Positions 1 through 5,372 of a DNA stretch of 5,372 nt are shown here, in pieces. The notes beneath the pieces were generated by a model. That model searched no databases. It saw nothing but the letters and a program-made list of their open reading frames with translations, and was not told the origin of the DNA. Location of the stretch: assembly GCA_016873575.1 (NCBI GenBank), contig VGWY01000179.1:1-5372 (forward strand), written 5' to 3'. The first letter of the stretch is position 1, and each line of letters begins with the position of its first letter. A program made the position numbers and the translations under genes. The DNA comes from Nitrospira sp. (GTDB lineage: Bacteria; Nitrospirota; Thermodesulfovibrionia; Thermodesulfovibrionales; SM23-35).

Positions 1-77
1 CTTTAATTTTCTCATTAAAAACAAAGTTTAAAAACTACAACCATTGGCAGTAAAATAGGTTACAGGTTATATTTTTT
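1..77 (+). promoter_or_regulatory. AT-rich leader with weak promoter candidates
   Basis: This short non-coding stretch precedes the first lipoprotein gene. TTGGCA at 44-49 resembles a -35 box and TATATT at 68-73 a -10 box, with an 18-nt spacer. That -10 lies only 4 nt before the ATG, which would leave almost no leader. TAAAAT at 51-56 is an alternative -10 that allows a short leader, but its -35 is poor. The only ribosome-binding candidate is AGG at 64-66, 11 nt from the start codon, which is weak. The gene may instead be transcribed from beyond the left edge. All three forward frames contain stops here, so no upstream gene extends far into the window. Confidence 0.25.
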
Positions 78-902
78 ATGTTCAACAAAAATAAATGTCA
101 ATGGATAGTTGTAGTTTTATTCTCTGTCCTCATTTCTGCCTGTGCAACCTCACAATTGGATTTATCTCTGGATTTTTATACAGGTTTAGATAACTCCATA
201 AAACCACGGGAAGGTGTACTTGGAGTAGACGAGTTCATCGATCTCAGGCCACAAGCGAGTACGAGCGATACCAAAAAATGGCTGGGTTTTATCCCCGGAG
301 TTTTCTGGCTCACATTTGTCTCTGAAATGCCTGATACCTACACGGGGTTTTCTGATTATAAATCAGTTCCCTTCAAGATATCTTTAGCCCAGGCAATTTA
401 TAAGAACATTGAGCAAAACAGGATTTTTGAAAGGACAGTATTTTTACCGAGAGACAAATATGCATCAATAGATTACCGTTTTGAAGGTATTCTGAACAGA
501 ACTGTTCTGAAGGAAACAGGATATTATTATGGTTCCGGGGTCTATGCCTGGATTACACGAATCATCGGGCTGCCGTATGTTTCATACGAAGTCAGTATAG
601 ATATAACTCTTATATTACGGCGTATAACTGCTAATGGAAATAATCCCCTCGAATCCCCCCTCACCCCCCTTTGGAAAGGGGGGGCTGAGGGGGATTTTAA
701 AGGGGGGAAGGGGGGATTTTCAGGTGAAATTATCTGGACCTATGAACTCAAAGGGACTCGAAGAGACAAATATTATAATATCTATCAATTAGCTCATGGC
801 AAGGAAGGCAAACATATATTGTCCTATAATATTTCGAAAATATTGGAAGAACAGATGCCTGTTGTTTTACAATCAATGAGAAGGGCTTTAGAGCATCTCT
901 GA
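78..902 (+). CDS. Putative outer-membrane lipoprotein of unknown function, with in-frame repeat insertion
   Basis: The 274-residue product begins with a lipoprotein signal peptide: a charged N-terminus with lysines, a hydrophobic stretch at about residues 10-19, and a lipobox ISAC with the lipidated cysteine at 22. The mature protein has alternating hydrophobic strands and one amphipathic C-terminal helix (about 252-273). Its general look (a DxRP segment near 55-58, an aromatic WLGFIPGVFW segment at 69-78, then an EIIWTYELKG strand near 217-226) recalls small envelope lipoproteins such as the YajG or ABC-transport auxiliary types, but I cannot assign a family. Residues about 189-215 are low complexity (Pro then Gly/Lys rich), encoded by a palindromic repeat, and interrupt what looks like a beta hairpin between DITLILRRITANG and GEIIW. 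The radical SAM gene follows 8 nt downstream, so the two are probably cotranscribed. The ATG start is supported by the signal peptide, although the ribosome-binding site is weak. Confidence 0.85.
   Translation: MFNKNKCQWIVVVLFSVLISACATSQLDLSLDFYTGLDNSIKPREGVLGVDEFIDLRPQASTSDTKKWLGFIPGVFWLTFVSEMPDTYTGFSDYKSVPFKISLAQAIYKNIEQNRIFERTVFLPRDKYASIDYRFEGILNRTVLKETGYYYGSGVYAWITRIIGLPYVSYEVSIDITLILRRITANGNNPLESPLTPLWKGGAEGDFKGGKGGFSGEIIWTYELKGTRRDKYYNIYQLAHGKEGKHILSYNISKILEEQMPVVLQSMRRALEHL
642..720 (+). repeat. Palindromic C-rich/G-rich repeat inserted in frame in the lipoprotein gene
   Basis: A C-rich left arm (652-672) pairs with a G-rich right arm (675-696). AAT/ATT, five C:G, TCA/TGA, six C:G and TTT/AAA blocks give about 20 base pairs, with C655 and G684-C685 bulged and a tiny loop at 673-674. 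The right arm then recurs in tandem: 675-698 and 699-720 both run from AAAGGGGGG to GGGGGATTTT. A partial extra left arm, AATCCCC, lies at 642-648. It is read as residues 189-215, including PLTPLWKGG. The element resembles dispersed palindromic repeats that I recall from Nitrospirota, Desulfobacterota and anammox-like genomes. No second copy is present in this window, so its dispersed nature is inferred. No obvious target-site duplication is seen. Confidence 0.8.
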
Positions 903-905
903 GGA
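901..905 (+). promoter_or_regulatory. Ribosome-binding site GAGGA supporting a TTG start
   Basis: GAGGA overlaps the TGA stop of the upstream lipoprotein gene (900-902) and sits 5 nt before the TTG at 911. It supports that non-ATG start and suggests translational coupling between the two genes. Confidence 0.55.
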
Positions 906-910
906 TTGAT

Positions 911-2230
911 TTGCGTCTTTATCTCATCTCACCATGCAGGTCTGAGGACATCTGGAGGAAGAGGATGGGTACATTTACCCTCCCTCCAATGTCTCTCGCA
1001 ATCCTGTCCAGCCTGACACCTCAAAATATAGAACTGAAGGTGACAGATGAACTTGTTGAGGATATTGAATTTTCATATCCTGCTGATATCGTTGCTCTTT
1101 CTGTCAATACGACCAACTCTTTAAGAGCATACGAGATTGCCAGTTATTTCAGGAAAAAAGGTGTAAAGATAATCATGGGTGGAATCCATCCATCTGTCAT
1201 GACTGAAGAGGCACTTCACTATGCAGACTCTGTAGTCGTTGGTGAGGCTGAGTTGATATGGCATGAGGTATTATCTGATTTTCAGAAGGGGAGATTGAAG
1301 GAAATTTACAGTTATACAGAACATCCTGACATGGCAGATGTTCCGAAACCTATGTGGAATATGTTACCGGAGAAAAGATACTTTGTGCCGAGAACATTTC
1401 AGGTATCAAGAGGCTGCCCCTATGGATGTCATTTTTGCTCTTCAACACAATTTTTTGGTATGAAATACAGATTCAAACCAATAGGAAAGGTGGTTGACGA
1501 GCTCAGGCGTTATCCAAAAAAATTTATCGTTTTTGTAGATGATAATATCGCAGGGAAAACAGATTACGCCCGTGAATTGTTCCTATCTCTTAAGCCACTC
1601 AAGAAGAGATGGGTTGCACAGTCGAGTATTGACATTGCAAAAAAGGAGGATATTCTGAGGATTGCTGCTGAGAGTGGTTGTGCAGGTCTCTTGATAGGGT
1701 TTGAGAGCATTCGGTACAGTAATAAAGGCGATGTGAAAAAACTTAAAACTCCTGAAGAATATGCGGAAAAGATTCGACTGATACGCTCATACGGAATGGG
1801 GGTTCATGGCTCCTTTGTGTTTGGATTCGATGAAGATAAGGAAGATGTCTTTTCTGACACGGTAGACTTTGTCTTGAAAAACAGACTTGAGGTTGCGAAC
1901 TACTGCAAACTTACACCTTTTCCAGGCACATCTCTTTTTGACAGGATGAAAGCAGAGGGAAGACTTCTTACTACTGCCTGGTCACAATACGATCGGTACC
2001 ATCTTGTATTCAAACCGAAAAACATTGATATTCACAGGTTCTATAACCTGACAGACGAAGCATACCGTAAGACCTACTCACCACTCTCTATTCTCAAAAG
2101 GACTCCTGCTGTCTTGAAAAATATTCCCTATTATTACGCAATAAACCTCAGTTACTGGTTTGGCTCCAGACTGCGGAGAAATCGAGACAGGGGAAGTTTA
2201 TGGGAAGCCTCTACTAAGGGATTGAAATAA
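911..2230 (+). CDS. B12-binding-domain radical SAM protein
   Basis: This 439-residue protein has the length and order typical of cobalamin-binding radical SAM proteins. Residues about 1-130 form a Rossmann-like B12-binding domain (ADIVALSVNTT at 58-68, IIMGGIHPS at 87-95, VVVGEAE at 108-114). The radical SAM core follows, with the [4Fe-4S] motif CPYGCHFC (C169, C173, C176), VDDN at 209-212, the SAM-pocket type motif IGFES at 262-266, and TPFPGT at 335-340. The C-terminal region (about 340-439) is typical of B12-type members and ends in a basic tail. No DxHxxG motif is visible, so cobalamin would bind without a histidine ligand. Such enzymes methylate or rearrange unactivated carbons, often in lipid or natural-product pathways; the substrate here is unknown. 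The TTG start gives MRLYLISP, the usual N-terminus of the family. The last 79 bp overlap the convergent lipoprotein gene. It is paralogous to the protein at the right edge. Confidence 0.9.
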   Translation: MRLYLISPCRSEDIWRKRMGTFTLPPMSLAILSSLTPQNIELKVTDELVEDIEFSYPADIVALSVNTTNSLRAYEIASYFRKKGVKIIMGGIHPSVMTEEALHYADSVVVGEAELIWHEVLSDFQKGRLKEIYSYTEHPDMADVPKPMWNMLPEKRYFVPRTFQVSRGCPYGCHFCSSTQFFGMKYRFKPIGKVVDELRRYPKKFIVFVDDNIAGKTDYARELFLSLKPLKKRWVAQSSIDIAKKEDILRIAAESGCAGLLIGFESIRYSNKGDVKKLKTPEEYAEKIRLIRSYGMGVHGSFVFGFDEDKEDVFSDTVDFVLKNRLEVANYCKLTPFPGTSLFDRMKAEGRLLTTAWSQYDRYHLVFKPKNIDIHRFYNLTDEAYRKTYSPLSILKRTPAVLKNIPYYYAINLSYWFGSRLRRNRDRGSLWEASTKGLK

Positions 2231-2913
2231 TCGTCTTTTAAATCTCTATTGATTTCTATATCTGTTAGCTCAAGATGAAAAAGGGCATTATTGATACTGA
2301 TACCAATATCTGACGGAGCAAGTCCTGCTGTTTTATAAATATCTACCTTCGCCATTTTTTTTCTCTCTGAATAGATTTCAACTGCCTTCCATGACAGGTC
2401 TGTTTTATCAAAGAAATACTTAGCCTTTAATTTCAGTTCAGGACCGTTCTGGCTCAGGATATAAAGCACATAAAAATTATCAGTCTCTTCAATGAATTTT
2501 ATAGAGTTTGCAAAAGTATCGTGGTCTGGAAGAAGTCTATCAAAAGGAATATTGCCACTATAAAGTGCATCTTTTGGAGTTATCAGTAATTGTAAAGTTC
2601 CTTTCAGAAATAATGCCTCCATGACTGTGAGGCCAAAGGGACCGAATATCCTCACATTTAGACGATCAGGGTTGCTGAAGAGTAAAACACCGGAGAAAGT
2701 ACCTTTCGATTGTTCTTTATAATGGATATCAAGTTTCACTGATGCCTTAACAGTTTGAACGTTTGAGAAATCAATCCTTTCCAAAAGCGCTTCTGTTGAC
2801 ACTTCCCCGGTGAGTTGTTGAGAAGGGGTATATCTGATTACTTCTTTTTTAGCGCATGCAGAAAAAAATAAGAGAAATGACAGGAAAAGACTAACAGTAG
2901 TTCTTCCTTCCAT
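2152..2913 (-). CDS. LolB/DUF4292-like outer-membrane lipoprotein
   Basis: Read from the ATG at 2913, the 253-residue product has a compact lipoprotein signal: R4, a hydrophobic stretch (residues 7-17) and the lipobox FSAC with the lipidated cysteine at 20. An upstream in-frame ATG at 2952 would add 13 polar residues ahead of this signal and has no ribosome-binding site, whereas AGGG lies 6 nt before 2913. The mature part resembles LolA/LolB-fold lipoproteins of the DUF4292 kind: TVKASVKLDI (54-63), GTFSGVLLFSNPDRLNVRIF (71-90), GPFGLTVMEALFL (91-103) and a strand ending ALYSGNIP (116-123). That fold forms a hydrophobic groove used to bind lipid or lipidated protein, which suggests but does not prove a lipid-binding role. 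It is the last gene of the minus-strand operon; its start overlaps the radical SAM gene by 23 nt, implying translational coupling. The C-terminal tail overlaps the convergent gene. Confidence 0.82.
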   Translation of the reverse strand: MEGRTTVSLFLSFLLFFSACAKKEVIRYTPSQQLTGEVSTEALLERIDFSNVQTVKASVKLDIHYKEQSKGTFSGVLLFSNPDRLNVRIFGPFGLTVMEALFLKGTLQLLITPKDALYSGNIPFDRLLPDHDTFANSIKFIEETDNFYVLYILSQNGPELKLKAKYFFDKTDLSWKAVEIYSERKKMAKVDIYKTAGLAPSDIGISINNALFHLELTDIEINRDLKDDYFNPLVEASHKLPLSRFLRSLEPNQ

Positions 2914-4240
2914 TCCATGCCCTGTCAGCCAGCTCTCCCCACATTTTGGCATACGTATCTATCTCCGGAGCAAAGTCAGTGATAATCTGTTCAGCGCCTT
3001 CGTGTGTGAATCTTACACCTGGCATCTGACAAACCTCTCTGTATACCTCAGGATGGTCTATGATAAGACATGGACGGAGAAGGTTCTTGTTGATATTCTG
3101 ATGCTCCCTTATTCTCTTGAACAGCGGAGAAGTAATCGCTTCTCGAAGGCTTACTTCTTTTATGTTATGCATCGCGAAATGACAGAAGACACAGGGTTCA
3201 ACATCTCCTTTTGAGTTAATATGCAGGTATTTTCTCCCTCCTGCAATACACCCACCTACTACAGGACCGTCGTTCCAGAAATCACCAATTAAAATCTCTT
3301 TATTTGATCGTATGTAAGCTACCCGTTCTCTGAGCATATCTCTCTGGCCGGGTGTTGGGACAAGTTGCCAGTTTGGTTCTCTTCCAACAGGTGTATAGAG
3401 GAAATACCATCCAACAGTACAGCCCTGTTCAATCCAGTGGTCAATAAATTCATCTGAAGTTATTGTATGGGCATTTCCTTTTGTCATTGTGGCAGAAAAT
3501 CCAAAGAGTACACCGTGTTCCTTTAAGAGCTGCATAGCCCGAAGCACCTTATCATAGTGTCCTCTGCCGCGGCGCGCATCAGTCTCTTCCCTGAACCCTT
3601 CGACACTGATTGCAGGCAAGACATTGCCAAGGTCGGCAAGCCTTTTCACACGCTCTTCATTCAAAAGGCTCCCATTCGTAAAAATGTGGAAGGACATATC
3701 ATTGTGTTTCTCAATTATCTCAAAAAGGTCATTTCTGAAGAAAGGCTCTCCACCAGAAACGACAATAAAATATATCCCCATCTCCTTAGCCTCGTTCAGC
3801 ACCCTGTCAAAAACCTCAAAAGGAAGGTCTTCATCATTACGGTACATCCCTGCATAGCAACCAAAGCATTTAAGGTTACATTTCATTGTGGGACTTATTA
3901 CCATAAGGCCAGGTGGATAAAACCCGCCTTCCTGTTCTGAAAACAATTTTCTCTTTGTGCTCCCCACAAGGAGCTGGTTAATAATAAAATTCCTGATGAT
4001 CTTTTTTTTGTGATGTGGCGAGGTATTTCTGAGTATCTTTATTGCTACACGCAGACTTGGGTGTCCTTCTTCCCACATTTTACGTATCTGCTTTATAGCT
4101 CTCTTATAATGCTCCCTTGTGGTGGCTGCCTCTGCAATTTTTGTGTAATGGATAAGTGCGTGAGGAGAGCTCATGGATAACAATTGAACCAAGCCGTAGA
4201 GTAACTTTGAGAGTACAACGGGTTTTATCTGTTTATACAC
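2891..4240 (-). CDS. Radical SAM protein with SPASM-like C-terminal cysteine domain
   Basis: This 449-residue protein has an unusual helical N-terminal region of about 110 residues with no metal motif. The radical SAM core follows: SPTMKCNLKCFGCYAG (cluster cysteines C121, C125, C128), SGGEP at 162-166 (SAM amino-group binding), FTNG at 187-190 and ISVEG at 211-215. The C-terminal part fits the SPASM signature CX9-15GX4C exactly (C331, G345, C350), followed by C353 and further cysteines C391 and C404, so one or two auxiliary Fe-S clusters are likely. RPCLIIDHPEVYREV at 389-403 is a tail I associate with this subfamily. SPASM proteins modify peptides, proteins or small molecules; no precursor peptide is seen nearby, and the sequence does not resemble HpnH closely. 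The GTG start is fixed by the in-frame TAA directly before it. The gene sits in the middle of a three-gene operon, and its product is probably cytoplasmic. Confidence 0.9.
   Translation of the reverse strand: MYKQIKPVVLSKLLYGLVQLLSMSSPHALIHYTKIAEAATTREHYKRAIKQIRKMWEEGHPSLRVAIKILRNTSPHHKKKIIRNFIINQLLVGSTKRKLFSEQEGGFYPPGLMVISPTMKCNLKCFGCYAGMYRNDEDLPFEVFDRVLNEAKEMGIYFIVVSGGEPFFRNDLFEIIEKHNDMSFHIFTNGSLLNEERVKRLADLGNVLPAISVEGFREETDARRGRGHYDKVLRAMQLLKEHGVLFGFSATMTKGNAHTITSDEFIDHWIEQGCTVGWYFLYTPVGREPNWQLVPTPGQRDMLRERVAYIRSNKEILIGDFWNDGPVVGGCIAGGRKYLHINSKGDVEPCVFCHFAMHNIKEVSLREAITSPLFKRIREHQNINKNLLRPCLIIDHPEVYREVCQMPGVRFTHEGAEQIITDFAPEIDTYAKMWGELADRAWNGRKNYC
2920..2923 (-). promoter_or_regulatory. 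Ribosome-binding site AGGG choosing the lipoprotein start
   Basis: On the minus strand AGGG sits 6 nt before the ATG at 2913, inside the 3' end of the radical SAM gene. It decides for the 253-residue form of the lipoprotein over the longer reading from 2952, which lacks any such site. Confidence 0.45.
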
Positions 4241-5372
4241 TTAATTTCTCCCCTTTTTGAGAACTGATTCTACCCACTTCCCCTCACTGTAATTCAGAAA
4301 GGCTTCTTCTTTGAATGGAAAGCACCTGTATGTCCTGACCAGAGGGCCTTGAGGTGTATCTTCATACTCTTCAGTGTAAAATTCTTTCCATGCCCTCATG
4401 TATCCATCGTACAGTTCGTCAGGTGACATTTGAGCAGGTCTAAAAACAACCTGTGAAGTAGTATACTCTGAAAATCTATCAGTTATCAATCTTCCTTGTG
4501 TCTTAAGCCTTTGATAAAGACGACTCCCTGGATAGGGGGTTAAGATATGGAATTCCACCTCTTCTAACTGGTGGTTTTTTGCAAAGGTTACGGTCTTTTC
4601 AAAGATGTCTTTATCGTCGTGATCAAACCCAAAGACAAACGAGGCAATAACCTTTATGCCATAATCCCTGATTCGGGATATATATTCGCCTGCCTTTTTT
4701 ACCTGAACACCATCTACAATATCATTCAGTCCAGCCGATATCCAGGGACTGAGATCAATATACATTGCCCAGCAGTGGCTTTCTTTCAGCATGTGTAAAA
4801 AGTCGTTATCGTTGCCGATTTTCAACGGAGCAAGTCCTACCCATTCCTTTGAAGTCTTTTCAAGTGCCTTTAAAAATGCCGATGTTCGTCTTTTTGCCAG
4901 GTTCAGGTTATCATTTACAACAAAGAGATATTTATTAAGGTGCTCAACCTCTCTCATCAAGGATGGAATATCTCTCATCCTAAACTCGGATCCAAAACTC
5001 TGCGGAACAGAACACATATCACACCTGACAGGGCAGCCCCGTGATACCTGAACAGGATTCACAGGCAGATAGCCTTTTCCGTTACTCAGGTCCCATCTCG
5101 GTATAGGTGGATTTAAAACAGTGGTGTTACATTTATATATTTTTTTCAGTTGTCCTCTCTGAAAATCATCGAGAAGATCTGGCCAGACTCCTTCAGATTC
5201 GCCTATAACAATTGCATCAGCATGCGTTATTGACTCCTTTGGTGCAAGGGAGATATGGACTCCCCCTAAAACAACAGGTATACCGAGCGACCTGTAAGCA
5301 TCAGCGATCTCATATGCCCTGAATGCCTGTGGGGTCATTACAGAGATCCCGACTAAATCAGCGTCCGTGTCG
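4241..5372 (-). CDS. B12-binding-domain radical SAM protein, 5' end beyond window
   Basis: The frame stays open to the right edge, and the codons before the first visible ATG (5338) read DTDADLVGISV, the expected first strand of a B12-binding domain. That ATG is therefore internal and the true start is outside. Numbering from it, the B12 domain continues (VVLGGVH 22-28, AIVIGESEG 42-50), then come the cluster motif CPVRCDMC (C102, C106, C109), VNDN at 141-144, SFVFGFDHDD at 233-242 and TPYPGS at 267-272. It aligns along its length with the B12-type protein at 911-2230, for example FRAYEIADAYR against LRAYEIASYFR and DDFQRGQLKKIY against SDFQKGRLKEIY. The core differs at the usual GFES motif, which here reads DLSP (residues 195-198), and nearby conserved positions are also changed, so its activity or SAM binding may differ. 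It is the upstream gene of the visible minus-strand operon. Confidence 0.9.
   Translation of the reverse strand, partial: DTDADLVGISVMTPQAFRAYEIADAYRSLGIPVVLGGVHISLAPKESITHADAIVIGESEGVWPDLLDDFQRGQLKKIYKCNTTVLNPPIPRWDLSNGKGYLPVNPVQVSRGCPVRCDMCSVPQSFGSEFRMRDIPSLMREVEHLNKYLFVVNDNLNLAKRRTSAFLKALEKTSKEWVGLAPLKIGNDNDFLHMLKESHCWAMYIDLSPWISAGLNDIVDGVQVKKAGEYISRIRDYGIKVIASFVFGFDHDDKDIFEKTVTFAKNHQLEEVEFHILTPYPGSRLYQRLKTQGRLITDRFSEYTTSQVVFRPAQMSPDELYDGYMRAWKEFYTEEYEDTPQGPLVRTYRCFPFKEEAFLNYSEGKWVESVLKKGRN
4248..4254 (-). promoter_or_regulatory. Strong ribosome-binding site AGGGGAG for a GTG start
   Basis: AGGGGAG lies in the last codons of the upstream B12-type gene, 7 nt before the GTG at 4240. The upstream TAA (4243-4241) and this GTG are adjacent and in the same frame, so termination and re-initiation are likely coupled. 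The site is the clearest Shine-Dalgarno sequence in the window. Confidence 0.75.

Noticed and set aside
652..698. Intrinsic terminator: GC-rich hairpin followed by TTTT
   Set aside because: It is inside an intact coding gene, the T-run is only four bases, and the G-rich repeat continues directly after it. Partial attenuation cannot be excluded.
642..720. CRISPR array or short tandem array
   Set aside because: There are only two imperfect tandem units with no spacers, and the unit is part of a palindrome read as protein.
2914..2952. Longer lipoprotein start at the ATG at 2952
   Set aside because: It would put 13 polar residues before the signal peptide and has no ribosome-binding site. The ATG at 2913 gives a normal lipoprotein signal.
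3002..3214. Plus-strand open frame of 70 codons
   Set aside because: It lies wholly antisense to the SPASM-type radical SAM gene, whose motifs are unmistakable. Its translation has no recognisable domain.
3557..3940. Plus-strand open frames of 127 and 77 codons, two frames overlapping
   Set aside because: Both are antisense to the catalytic core (SGGEP and cluster motif) of the SPASM-type radical SAM gene. They have no ribosome-binding site or domain that I recognise.
2880..4260. RiPP precursor peptide next to the SPASM-type enzyme
   Set aside because: The genes abut or overlap on both sides, leaving no room for a small gene, and the antisense frames lack leader-peptide features. One beyond the window remains possible.
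4571..5051. Two plus-strand open frames of 75 and 86 codons
   Set aside because: They are antisense to the B12-type radical SAM gene at the right edge and are explained by its codon use.
5336..5338. ATG as the true start of the right-hand B12-type gene
   Set aside because: The frame is open to the edge and the preceding codons read DTDADLVGISV, part of the B12-binding domain.

Overview
The window is densely coding and AT-leaning, and probably comes from an anaerobic Gram-negative bacterium. Two proteins carry lipoprotein signal peptides typical of cells with an outer membrane. Three radical SAM proteins are packed into 5.4 kb. A C-rich/G-rich palindromic repeat translates as PLTPLWKGGAEGDFKGGKGGF, a repeat type I associate with Nitrospirota, Desulfobacterota and anammox-type genomes. 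The lineage is an inference; no rRNA or marker gene is present.

Layout. A plus-strand pair comes first: a lipoprotein of unknown function (78-902) and, 8 nt later, a B12-binding-domain radical SAM protein (911-2230). A minus-strand operon then reads from the right edge leftwards: a second B12-type radical SAM protein (4241 to the window edge, 5' end missing), a SPASM-type radical SAM protein that starts on the base after its stop codon (2891-4240), and a LolB/DUF4292-like lipoprotein whose start overlaps it by 23 nt (2152-2913). The two transcription units converge and their last genes overlap tail to tail by 79 bp, with no terminator between them. The only non-coding stretch is the 77-nt leader at the left edge.

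How the genes may work together. Both units combine radical SAM chemistry with a lipoprotein, and the two B12-type enzymes are clear paralogues. A shared role in modifying an envelope lipid or other hydrophobic metabolite is plausible, but nothing here identifies a substrate. The most notable points are the palindromic repeat inserted in frame in the first lipoprotein, the altered radical SAM core of the right-hand B12-type protein, and the convergent gene overlap.
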